From: Brevundimonas huaxiensis
GTDB lineage: Bacteria > Pseudomonadota > Alphaproteobacteria > Caulobacterales > Caulobacteraceae
DNA: 64,000 nt
Assembly (NCBI RefSeq): GCF_014218725.1
Contig: NZ_JABBJE010000008.1
Coordinates: forward strand, 1-64,000
Direction of reading: 5' to 3'
Of the stretch, positions 1 through 9,429 are shown piece by piece. Below the pieces are notes generated by a model. It had not been told where the DNA came from. It saw nothing but the letters and a program-made list of their open reading frames with translations, and searched no databases. A program made the translations under genes and the position numbers. Each line of letters begins with the position of its first letter. Position 1 is the first letter of the stretch.

Positions 1-97
1 GACGGCCCCGCCGAGCGATCAGCGCTGTCAGCTCTCGCGCGACGCGGCGTCCCGAGATCGAGGTGTCGGGGATCGCCGCCAGGCACTCGCGGGTGGA
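1..97 (-). mobile_element. IS3-family transposase (OrfB) fragment, runs off the window
   Basis: Read on the minus strand from base 97 to base 1, one frame gives the block STRECLAAIPDTSISGRRVA followed by RELTALIARRGR. This matches the stretch of IS3-family OrfB integrases around the second catalytic region, usually TRECLAL..DTSLSG..V.REL..LIA.RG, just before the SDNGTEF motif. Nothing like the preceding OrfB sequence (VVDDF) lies upstream of base 97, so the homology starts inside the transposase gene and not at an IS end. It therefore looks like the broken edge of an element. The rest lies outside the window, so I cannot say whether it is complete on the other side. Confidence 0.7.
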
Positions 98-1190
98 CCA
101 ACGTCTCGACCATGGCCTTTGGCGTGTAATGCGCTCCAAGCTCGCCCCTCTCCTCGGCGAACAAGGCATTTTCCATCAGCGCGCCAAAGATCGCAGGCTC
201 GACCTTCGCCCAGTCGCAGGCCGCAGCCTGACAAAGAATATCCAGCTCAATTTCCGAAACCGCGATCGCCGCGTCTTCGGCGTACAGACCGCCATTGTAC
301 CAGAGCATGTCGCATCGAAGGACCGGGCAGTAACCCCCCGTATCCATCGTGCGGAATACCTGACTGATCGCTTTGCTGAAGTTCTGCGCAGCTCCCTGAT
401 AGCTTTTCAGGAACTCGCCAAAGGCTCGATCCGGGATCAGTTGAACGCTATCGGCAAACATGGCGAAAACGCACTGCATCACAAAGACGGCCACGCGCCG
501 TTCCCATGCTGCCCGATGAACCGGATCGTTCGCTGCCGCTGCTTCGCACGAGAAGCGTTTTCGGAAGGACTGAACGAGGCGTCCCAGAAGCACAGCAACT
601 TCCGTCGTTGTCTCCTCCACACGCCTTGCAGGGTCCAGCGACATGGGATCGCTCCACACGGCCGCCAGGCGCTCCCTGATCTTGGGATCGCGTAGATCCG
701 AAAGCGCAATCCGGTAGTTTTCGCGGTCGGGATACTGGAGGTAGGTCTTTCCCATGCGGCTGAAGTCGGACCAGAGTTCAATGCTCCGCCCCACGTCGAC
801 CATGATGAGAAACGGCGGCCATTCGTCCAGCGCTCGCGCATAGCCCTTTGCCTGGGCCCGAGCCTTCTCCATTTTTCGTTCGACAACGTCGGGCCCGACC
901 AACTTCATCTGCTGCTTGTCAGGACTGTTGGCCAACCGCTTGGCTGTCTGCTTCGCTTCAAGCACGAAACATTCGCGACGATAGCAGTCGATGTAGCCCC
1001 AATGGGAGCTGAGGTCGTCGTGACGGAACCTTACGATCCGTTCGAACCCGTAATCGGGGTCGCCGACCTTTTCGTCATTAGGAGCGGCGACACCAAGAAC
1101 CCTGCAGAGTTGAATAACAAAGGACTGTGCTGTCTGCCGCTCTGAAGCCGAAGCGTTCGTCCAAATCTTGATGAAGTCGTCCACATCCAT
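98..1190 (-). pseudogene. MmeI-like type IIL/IIG restriction-modification protein, N-terminal part only
   Basis: From an ATG at 1190 the frame stays open for about 364 recognisable residues and continues past the window edge. Residues 1-80 form an MmeI-type nuclease domain with a PD-(D/E)xK signature: D68, nine residues, then E78-A-K80. A helical spacer follows, with DPARR near residue 185, and then FGALMENALF and GELGAHYT near residue 350, the block that normally precedes the SAM-dependent adenine methylase domain. Right after the block reading MVETLV the sequence becomes transposase-like in another frame, so no methylase domain (NPPY) is present here. Base use is AT-richer than the rest (about 52% G+C at 361-420 by hand count), which suggests horizontal acquisition. 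Related proteins occur as solitary type II enzymes and in DISARM/BREX-like loci; partners would lie to the left. Confidence 0.72.
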
Positions 1191-1252
1191 AAGTCGCACC
1201 CCAGAACAAGAATGCGTCTTTCGCGTGTGTTTTAAGCGGCCACAACCGGTGA

Positions 1253-2446
1253 TTACATTTGGCCAAGAAGGGTTGGCTTGCCTAACCAATAGGAGAGTTC
1301 AGCAGGCCGCGAGATGTCCCAAATCGCCAAATCAGCGGCTTTGCCATTTTCGATGGTGCCGATCTCACCCGACAGACCCAGCGCCCGCGCCGCCTCTCGG
1401 GTCGCGCCGGCTAAGGCCTCTTCGGGTGTCATGCGGAACTGAACGCAGGCGAGGTTGAGCGCGGTGGTCATCGAAGCGACGGGCGAGGTGCCGGGGTTGC
1501 AGTCGGTGGCGACGGCCATCCGCACGCCGTGGCGGCGCAGGAGATCGATGGGCGGCGGCTGGGTCTCGCGCAGCATCAAATAGGCGCCGGGCAACAGGAC
1601 GGCGACCACGCCGGCTGCGGCCATGGCGGCGACGCCTTCCTCGGTCGCATGTTCGATGTGATCGGCGGACAGGGCTTCGTAACGCGCCGCCAGCGCCGCA
1701 CCGCCGCCGTTCGACAACTGATCGGCGTGCAGCTTGACCGGCAGGCCCAGCGCACGCGCCTTGTCGAACAGGCGCGACACTTCCGCGGTCGAGAAGGCGA
1801 TGGGCTCGCAATAGGCGTCGACCGCATCGACCAGACCTTCGGCATGGGCAGCAGGCAGGATGTGATCGATGGCCAGATCGACATAGGCGGCCCGGTCGTC
1901 GCGATATTCAGGCGGCACGGCATGCAGGCCCAGATAGCTGGTGCGGACACGCACTCCGCCCTCGCGCCCGATCCGACGCGCAACACGCAGCATCTTCAGC
2001 TCCGTCTCAAGGTCCAGACCATAGCCGGATTTGATCTCGACGGTGGTGACCCCTGTGGCCTTCAAACCCGCCAGACGTGTCATGGCCGAGGCGAACAGGT
2101 CATCCTCCGACTCGGCGCGCGTGGCCTTCACGGACGAGACGATGCCGCCGCCGGCCCGCGCGATCTCCTCATAGGGCGCGCCACCCAGCCGCTGTTCGAA
2201 CTCGGCCGAACGGTCGCCGCCGAACACCAGGTGGGTGTGGCAGTCGATCAGGCCAGGCGTGATCCAGCGGCCGTCCAGCCGCTGGGTTTCAGCTGCCTCT
2301 ACGGCCGGCAGGTCAGCGCGCGGTCCCACCCAGGCAATGCGGCCATCGGCGACGACCACGGCGGCGTCCTGTATCGCGCCGTAAGGAACCCGTCCCTCGA
2401 CCATGGTGGCGACGTGGCAATCGATCAGCAGACGGTCGGCCTTCAT
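1253..2446 (-). CDS. hutI: Imidazolonepropionase
   Basis: This cytosolic amidohydrolase-fold enzyme opens 4-imidazolone-5-propionate to N-formimino-L-glutamate, the third step of histidine breakdown. The 397-residue length fits the family. The metal-binding [11 protein letters not shown] motif is at about residue 67, [11 protein letters not shown] lies in the middle, and [10 protein letters not shown] is near residue 330. The start is the ATG at 2446, which overlaps the hutC stop as ATGA; a longer upstream extension would lie inside hutC and has no family similarity. The C-terminus ([12 protein letters not shown]) is a little shorter and more divergent than usual. It is the last gene of the hutF-hutC-hutI arm and is presumably repressed by HutC. 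Confidence 0.95.
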   Translation of the reverse strand: MKADRLLIDCHVATMVEGRVPYGAIQDAAVVVADGRIAWVGPRADLPAVEAAETQRLDGRWITPGLIDCHTHLVFGGDRSAEFEQRLGGAPYEEIARAGGGIVSSVKATRAESEDDLFASAMTRLAGLKATGVTTVEIKSGYGLDLETELKMLRVARRIGREGGVRVRTSYLGLHAVPPEYRDDRAAYVDLAIDHILPAAHAEGLVDAVDAYCEPIAFSTAEVSRLFDKARALGLPVKLHADQLSNGGGAALAARYEALSADHIEHATEEGVAAMAAAGVVAVLLPGAYLMLRETQPPPIDLLRRHGVRMAVATDCNPGTSPVASMTTALNLACVQFRMTPEEALAGATREAARALGLSGEIGTIENGKAADLAIWDISRPAELSYWLGKPTLLGQM

Positions 2447-3168
2447 CGGCGAGGTTCCTTGGCCAAAACGGGTGAACGGGCTGACGAGAAGCGCGCCACC
2501 AGATCGTAGCGGTCGCCGGGGAAGGTCTGCCACACCCGCGTCACCCCCTGCCCGTCCCGCCATGTCCGCCGCTCGACGCATAGACAGGCGGCGCCGGGCT
2601 TGAGTTCCAGCAGGCGGACAGCGCGGGCGTCCGCCGCGATCGCTGAGATGCGGTTCTCAGCCTCAGTCCAGGGCGCCGAGTCCAGCAGCCAGCTTCCCGG
2701 CGGAACCGTATGAAAATCGACATCTATGGCTTTAGGCGCCGCGCCGAGCGCGATGAGCCTGTGTTCCAAAGCCAGGGGCGCGCCGTCGGCGCTGTGCAGA
2801 CAGGTCAGATCCAGCAGAAGACCACCCGACGCCAGTTCGATTTCGTCCTCACCATTTGGCTCGCGTTCGATCCGCTCCATCAGGACGTAGCCGTAAGCCT
2901 GCCCGCGCTCGATCACCTCGGCCCGCAGGTCGGGAATAGCCAGGACGGCAGCGTGGGCGTTGGGCTGGGCGACGAAGGTACCGGCTCTGCGTCGGCGCGT
3001 CACCAGCCCCCGCCCCGCCAGTTCCGAGATGGCCTTGGACACCGTCATGCGCGAACAGTTGTAGCGTTCAGTCAACTCATGCTCGAACGGAATGCGGTCG
3101 CCGGGCGATAGCTCGCCGGACAGGATGAGCCCCTCCAGATCGGCGTAGATGCGGCGATGAAGGCTCAC
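2443..3168 (-). CDS. hutC: Histidine utilization repressor HutC (GntR family)
   Basis: This is a GntR/HutC-subfamily repressor of 241 residues. An N-terminal winged helix-turn-helix occupies about residues 1-70 ([20 protein letters not shown], then [14 protein letters not shown]), followed by a UTRA effector-binding domain that in this subfamily senses urocanate. The chosen start is a GTG at 3168 that overlaps the hutF stop as GTGA. The upstream extension to 3264 runs through hutF in another frame and is not domain-like. It is cotranscribed between hutF and hutI, so it should repress its own arm, and probably the opposite arm, through the palindrome at 4569-4582. Confidence 0.92.
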   Translation of the reverse strand: MSLHRRIYADLEGLILSGELSPGDRIPFEHELTERYNCSRMTVSKAISELAGRGLVTRRRRAGTFVAQPNAHAAVLAIPDLRAEVIERGQAYGYVLMERIEREPNGEDEIELASGGLLLDLTCLHSADGAPLALEHRLIALGAAPKAIDVDFHTVPPGSWLLDSAPWTEAENRISAIAADARAVRLLELKPGAACLCVERRTWRDGQGVTRVWQTFPGDRYDLVARFSSARSPVLAKEPRR

Positions 3169-4541
3169 CCCAACACCGCCGACAAGGACTTGCGATAACG
3201 CGCCTCGATGCCGTCCCGCGCGATGTGGCGGCCGTCTTTCACGACCTCCCGCCCCGCGCGCCACACCGAACGGATCGAGCCCGTCGGCGCGCCAAAGATC
3301 CAGCTGTCGAGCACCGCATCGCCCGACCGTCCCGCAAAGGCAGCGCCGCTCGTGTCCAGCGATATGATGTCCGCCGACGCCCCGACGCTCAGCCCCGATG
3401 CCGTGCCTGTCGCCTGGACGCCGCCCGCCAGCGCGCGATCGAACAAGGCGCGGCCCGTCGACCGTTCAGGGTCAGCCATGACGGCGCGACCGCGCCGCGC
3501 CAGCCGCTGGCTGTACTCCAGCATCCGGAGTTCCTCTGCGACGCCGATCTGCACGTTGGAATCCGTCCCGATGCCAAACCGCCCGCCGGCACGCGTGAAA
3601 TCGACCGCCGGGAAGACGCCGTCGCCCAGATTGGCCTCCGTAATCGGGCACAGGCCGACGACGGCGCCGCGCGCGACGACGCCGCGCCATTCGGTCTCAG
3701 TCACATGGGTGGAGTGGATCAGGCACCAGCCCGAATCGACCGGCGTGTTGGCAAGCAGCCATTCGACCGGCCGCGCGCCAGACCAGGCCATGCAGTCCGC
3801 AACCTCCTTGGTCTGTTCGGCGACATGGATATGGATCGGACCGTCGCCCGCCAGCGCGGGCATAGCCGTCACCTCATCCGGGCTAACGGCGCGCAGGCTG
3901 TGCGGCGCCACCCCGACCACGGCGTCGGGCAGATCGGCGGTCAGGGTCCGGCATCGCGCGACCAGATCGGCGAAACCGTCCAGATCGTTGATGAAGCGCC
4001 GCTGTCCATGCGCCGGCGGCTGTCCGCCGAACCCGGCATGGGCGTAGAAGACCGGCAGCAAGGTCAGGGCAATGCCCGTCGCCTGCGCCGCCGCCACGAT
4101 CCGCGCGGCGACCTCGGCCCGGTCCGAATAGGCCGCGCCCGACGGGTCGTTGTGCAGATAATGGAACTCGGCGACGCGGGTGAATCCGCCTTCCAGCATT
4201 TCCACGAAGGCCAGGGCGGTGATGGCCTCGATCTCTTCCGGCCCGCCCCCATCCAGGAAGCGGTACATCAACTCGCGCCACGTCCAGAAGTCGTCGTCCG
4301 AAGGCCCGCGCGCTTCGGTCAGGCCCGCCATGGCGCGCTGAAAGGCGTGGCTGTGGACATTGGCAACGCCCGGCAGGGCGACACCGCCCCCCTCGTCCGC
4401 AGGGCTGCGCGCCACGCCGGTTTCCAGACTGGCGATCCGCCCGCCCGCCACACCGATGCGGACATCGCGCGCCCAGCCGTTCGGCAAGAGAGCCGCCTCG
4501 AACCAGAGGGTGCGATCCACAGGCTGCGGCTGAAGGGTCAC
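3165..4541 (-). CDS. hutF: Formimidoylglutamate deiminase
   Basis: HutF hydrolyses N-formimino-L-glutamate to N-formyl-L-glutamate and ammonia, which defines the pathway branch that ends with HutG. The 458-residue protein has the amidohydrolase metal motif NVHSHAFQR near residue 62, IHIHVAEQ in the middle, the STHVT histidine and GTDSNVQIG near residue 340. The GTG at 4541 is preferred: it gives a normal N-terminus (LWFEAALLPNGWARDVR) and leaves the 4569-4582 operator outside the gene. A GTG at 4586 would put the operator inside the coding region. No clear Shine-Dalgarno sequence is seen. It is the first gene of hutF-hutC-hutI. Confidence 0.92.
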   Translation of the reverse strand: MTLQPQPVDRTLWFEAALLPNGWARDVRIGVAGGRIASLETGVARSPADEGGGVALPGVANVHSHAFQRAMAGLTEARGPSDDDFWTWRELMYRFLDGGGPEEIEAITALAFVEMLEGGFTRVAEFHYLHNDPSGAAYSDRAEVAARIVAAAQATGIALTLLPVFYAHAGFGGQPPAHGQRRFINDLDGFADLVARCRTLTADLPDAVVGVAPHSLRAVSPDEVTAMPALAGDGPIHIHVAEQTKEVADCMAWSGARPVEWLLANTPVDSGWCLIHSTHVTETEWRGVVARGAVVGLCPITEANLGDGVFPAVDFTRAGGRFGIGTDSNVQIGVAEELRMLEYSQRLARRGRAVMADPERSTGRALFDRALAGGVQATGTASGLSVGASADIISLDTSGAAFAGRSGDAVLDSWIFGAPTGSIRSVWRAGREVVKDGRHIARDGIEARYRKSLSAVLG

Positions 4542-4568
4542 TGGACAGGTCCGTGTCGTTGCGATCAA

Positions 4569-4582
4569 TATGTCTAGACATA
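4569..4582. promoter_or_regulatory. HutC operator, perfect 14-bp palindrome between the divergent hut arms
   Basis: The site TATGTCTAGACATA is a perfect palindrome, and its core GTCTAGAC fits the HutC-subfamily GntR consensus GT-M-TA-K-AC. It lies 28 bases from the hutF start and 37 bases before hutG, so one site could control both arms. The match to the consensus is seen in the sequence; control by the neighbouring HutC is inferred. Confidence 0.8.
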
Positions 4583-4618
4583 CCACGATGGATCGATTTG
4601 GCGAGGGAGGCCGAACGG

Positions 4619-5431
4619 ATGCAGGACTGGCTGACCGTCCACGAAGGTTCGGCGCCGCTGGTGATCGGCCTGCCGCACACCGGAACGGATATTCCGGCTG
4701 CCATCGAGGCGCGGATGGCCTCGCCCTGGCTGGCCCGCAAGGATGCGGACTGGTGGGTGGATCGGCTGTACGACTTCGCGATCGATATGGGGGCCACCCT
4801 GGTGCGAACGGGCGTGTCTCGCAGCGTCATCGATGTGAATCGCGATCCGTCGGGCGTCTCCCTCTATCCCGGCATGACCACGACCGGCCTGTGCCCGACA
4901 GAAACCTTCGACGGAGAACCGCTGTATCAGGCAGGTCAGGAGCCCGACGCGGCCGAAACGGAGGAGCGACGTGCGACTTGGTTCGATCCCTACCACGCCG
5001 CCCTGCAGGGCCAGTTGGAGCGACTGCACAGCCGAGGTCCGGTCGTCCTCTACGACGCCCATTCGATCCGGTCTGTCGTGCCGCGCCTGTTCGAGGGCGA
5101 ACTGCCGAAGTTCAACATCGGCGACAACGACGGCGCCACCTGCGCCAGCGAGCTGACGCAGGCTGTCGAAGAAGCCTGTGCCGTCAGCGGCAACAGCGTC
5201 GTCGTCAACGGCCGCTTCAAGGGTGGCTGGACCACGCGCCATTATGGCCGTCCGGAAATCGGCGTCCACGCCATTCAAATGGAACTGGCGGACCGGGGCT
5301 ACATCCTCGATCCCGCCGGCCCGGTGTCGCCCGACAACTGGCCTAGCCCCTATGAGCCCGACCGCGCCGCGCCGATGCGCGGCCATCTGCGCCGCGTCCT
5401 GACCGCCTGCATCGCCTTCGCCGAGAGCTGA
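4619..5431 (+). CDS. hutG: N-formylglutamate deformylase (amidohydrolase)
   Basis: This enzyme hydrolyses N-formyl-L-glutamate to glutamate and formate, the last step of the HutF/HutG route. The 270-residue protein begins [20 protein letters not shown] and shows [10 protein letters not shown] near residue 75, [17 protein letters not shown] near residue 145 and GGWTTRHYG near residue 205, all typical of the FGase family with its metal histidines. The ATG at 4619 has a strong Shine-Dalgarno sequence (GAGGGAGG) about 9 bases upstream; an earlier in-frame start at 4553 would cross the operator. It is the first gene of the hutG-hutU-hutH arm, with hutU two bases downstream. Confidence 0.94.
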   Translation: MQDWLTVHEGSAPLVIGLPHTGTDIPAAIEARMASPWLARKDADWWVDRLYDFAIDMGATLVRTGVSRSVIDVNRDPSGVSLYPGMTTTGLCPTETFDGEPLYQAGQEPDAAETEERRATWFDPYHAALQGQLERLHSRGPVVLYDAHSIRSVVPRLFEGELPKFNIGDNDGATCASELTQAVEEACAVSGNSVVVNGRFKGGWTTRHYGRPEIGVHAIQMELADRGYILDPAGPVSPDNWPSPYEPDRAAPMRGHLRRVLTACIAFAES

Positions 5432-5433
5432 CT

Positions 5434-7098
<1,665 letters not shown>

Positions 7099-7101
7099 AC
7101 C

Positions 7102-8631
7102 ATGACCGCGATTACTCTCGGCCAGTCGCCTCTCACACTTACTCAGCTTCGTGCGGTGCTGGAGGGCCCTGCTATCGTCTCACTGACGCCCGCCGCCTGG
7201 GCCGATGTGGAAAGGGGCGCAGCGACCATCGCCGCCATCGTCGCCGAGGGGCGCACCGTCTATGGCGTCAACACCGGCTTCGGCCTGCTGGCCAACACGT
7301 CCATCGCGCCTGAAGACCTGGAGACGCTGCAGCGTAATCTGGTTCTCAGCCACGCCTGTGGCGTCGGGCCGCTGCTGCCGGATTCGGTGACGCGTCTTTT
7401 GATGGTGCTGAAGATCGCCAGTCTGTCGCGCGGCGCCTCGGGCATTCGGCGCGAGACGCTGGAGGCCCTGATTGCCCTGGTCAACGCGGACGTCCTGCCC
7501 TGCATTCCATCCAAGGGATCGGTCGGCGCCTCGGGCGACCTGGCGCCGCTGGCCCATATGTCCTGCGTCCTTATCGGCGTGGGCGAGGCGCGGCTGAACG
7601 GCGAGACCTTAGAGGCCGAAGCGGCTCTGGCGAAGGTCGGCCTGACGCCTCTGACGCTGGGCCCGAAAGAAGGCCTGGCGCTGCTGAACGGCACCCAGTG
7701 TTCGACGGCCCTAGCCCTGGCCGGTCTGTTCGCGGCCGAGGCGACGTTCGCGGCAGGCATCGCCGCCGGGGCTCTGTCGGTCGATGCCTTGAAGGGGTCC
7801 GACGCGCCGTTCGATCATCGCATCCACGCCCTGCGCGGTCAGCCCGGCCAGATCGCCGTCGCCGCACGCCTGCGCGAACTGATGGCGGGCTCCGCCATCC
7901 GCGACAGTCACCGCGACGACTGCTCCAAGGTCCAGGATCCCTACTCCCTGCGCTGCCAGCCCCAGGTGATGGGCGCAGTCCTCGACGTGCTGACCAGCGC
8001 CGCCGCCACGCTGGCGCGCGAGGCCAACGCCGTGACCGACAATCCGCTGGTCTTCATCGAGGATGGCGACGTCATCTCGGGCGGAAACTTCCACGCCGAA
8101 CCCGTTGCTTTCGCTGCCGATCAGATCGCCATGGCTCTGTGCGAGATCGGCAATATCTCCGAACGCCGCACCTCGATCCTGGTCGATCCCAAGATGAGCG
8201 AACTGCCGGCCTTCCTGGTCAAGGAAAGCGGCCTGAACTCCGGCTTCATGATCGCCCAGGTGACGGCGGCCGCCCTGATCGCCGAAAACCGCATGGTCGC
8301 TCATCCGTGCAGCGTCGACACCGTGCCGACCAGCGCCAATCAGGAAGATCACGTCAGCATGGCCACCCACGGCGCCCGCCGCCTGTTGGACATGGCCGAG
8401 AACACGGCGACGGTGGTCGGCATCGAACTTCTGGCGGCGGCGCAGGGACTGGAATTCCATCGGCCGCTCACCAGCTCGCCGGCGCTGGAACAGGTCTTCG
8501 CCACCGTCCGCGAGGCCGCCGCCCCCTATGCCAGCGACCACTATTTCGCCCCGGACATCGCCCGAGCGACCGACGCCGTGCGCGCCGGTCGTTACCGAAC
8601 CTTCGCGGCGGACCTGCTGCCCTCGGCCTGA
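7102..8631 (+). CDS. hutH: Histidine ammonia-lyase
   Basis: HAL removes ammonia from L-histidine to give urocanate, the entry step of the pathway. The protein is 509 residues, as expected. The self-processing MIO prosthetic group would form from Ala-Ser-Gly at residues 143-145 in [22 protein letters not shown] near residue 54 carries the catalytic tyrosine, and the tail holds [17 protein letters not shown]. It is the last gene of hutG-hutU-hutH. Its stop is only six bases from the convergent mntP end, and no separate terminator hairpin is visible there. Confidence 0.97.
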   Translation: MTAITLGQSPLTLTQLRAVLEGPAIVSLTPAAWADVERGAATIAAIVAEGRTVYGVNTGFGLLANTSIAPEDLETLQRNLVLSHACGVGPLLPDSVTRLLMVLKIASLSRGASGIRRETLEALIALVNADVLPCIPSKGSVGASGDLAPLAHMSCVLIGVGEARLNGETLEAEAALAKVGLTPLTLGPKEGLALLNGTQCSTALALAGLFAAEATFAAGIAAGALSVDALKGSDAPFDHRIHALRGQPGQIAVAARLRELMAGSAIRDSHRDDCSKVQDPYSLRCQPQVMGAVLDVLTSAAATLAREANAVTDNPLVFIEDGDVISGGNFHAEPVAFAADQIAMALCEIGNISERRTSILVDPKMSELPAFLVKESGLNSGFMIAQVTAAALIAENRMVAHPCSVDTVPTSANQEDHVSMATHGARRLLDMAENTATVVGIELLAAAQGLEFHRPLTSSPALEQVFATVREAAAPYASDHYFAPDIARATDAVRAGRYRTFAADLLPSA

Positions 8632-8637
8632 TCCGGC

Positions 8638-9211
8638 TCAGCCGCCGAGAACGCCCAGGTGTTCGAGCAGGATGGCCGTGCCCAGACCGATCAGGGCCAC
8701 GCCGCCGATGATCTCGGCCGTCTTGCCGAATCGCGTGCCCACGGCCTTGCCGATCAGCATGCCGATGGTGGTCAACACGAAGGTGGTGAAGCCGATCGAG
8801 GCGGCGATCACCCAGATATTGGCCCCGATGAACGCCAGCCCAACGCCCACGGCCGCAGCGTCGATGCTGGTGCCGACCGCCGTCGCCACGAGCGCCCAGG
8901 GGCCGGACCGGCGCGGCGCCTCATCTTCGTCCGCGCCGCGAGGTTGAACGCCTTCCCAGATCATCTTGCCGCCGACGATCAGCAGCAGGGTGAAGGCGAT
9001 CCAGTGATCGACCTTTTCGACCAGCCCGGCGGCGATGATGCCCAGTCCCCAGCCGATCAGGGGGGGTGATCGCCTCGATGACGCCGAAGACCAGGCCGGC
9101 CTTGACCGCGTCCTTGACGACAGGTCGATGCGACGCCCCGCGTCCGACGGCGGCCGCAAAGGCGTCCGTGGACATGCTGAGCGAGAGAATGGCGATGGCG
9201 CCTGGGGTCAT
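8638..9211 (-). pseudogene. mntP: MntP manganese efflux pump, frameshifted in a run of seven G
   Basis: The start at 9211 gives [20 protein letters not shown] followed by [20 protein letters not shown], the standard MntP N-terminus with its first membrane helix and conserved Asp. At 9060-9066 a run of seven G (C on the coding strand) shifts the frame. Removing one base joins EAITP to [20 protein letters not shown] and restores a 190-residue, six-helix protein, the normal MntP length. The rest is well conserved, including VGTSIDAAAVGVGLAF, so this is either a sequencing error in the homopolymer or a very recent mutation. The upstream riboswitch is intact. The intact family exports Mn2+ across the inner membrane. 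Confidence 0.85.
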
Positions 9212-9269
9212 GGAACAGCACTCGACCGGACGCGTGACAGCGGTCCTGCACCGGCCGGTCGCGGCGTCA

Positions 9270-9376
9270 GGACACGCTGGTCTCGCTAGGCGGTGGTTCC
9301 GCTGATCGCGCCACGCGCCGAAGCGCGAGTATGTTGACGCGATCCCGACGACGAACGCCGGAAGCTACTCCCCAAC
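9270..9376 (-). promoter_or_regulatory. yybP-ykoY (mntP leader) manganese riboswitch
   Basis: On the minus strand the three conserved blocks appear in order: TTGGGGAGTAGC (9364-9375), GCGTCAACATACTCG, and GCGAGACCAGCG (9275 upward). A six-pair P1 stem including two G.U pairs can join the ends (TGTTGG with CCAGCG). This is the Mn2+-sensing yybP-ykoY aptamer. It ends about 60 bases before the mntP start, its usual client gene, and should turn mntP on when Mn2+ is high. Confidence 0.92.
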
Positions 9377-9377
9377 A

Positions 9378-9404
9378 GGAGGCGGCTCTCTACACGCCGC
9401 CTCC
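9378..9404 (-). terminator. Perfect 9-bp hairpin after the PPC-repeat gene, possible terminator
   Basis: GGAGGCGGC and GCCGCCTCC flank a nine-base loop. The hairpin lies 26 bases past the stop of the gene ending at 9430 and directly before the riboswitch. It has no real T-tract (the next bases are TGTTGGGG), so it could be a weak terminator or an upstream structural part of the mntP leader. Confidence 0.45.
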
Positions 9405-9429
9405 CGCGCTTGGCAACCTCACAGGTCGA

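Noticed and set aside
60-700. Plus-strand open frame of 210 codons at 63-695
   Set aside because: It lies antisense to the MmeI-like gene, has no recognisable domain and no ribosome site; the minus-strand frame shows clear family motifs.
4541-4586. Longer hutF start at GTG 4586
   Set aside because: It would place the HutC operator inside the coding region and adds 15 residues without family similarity.
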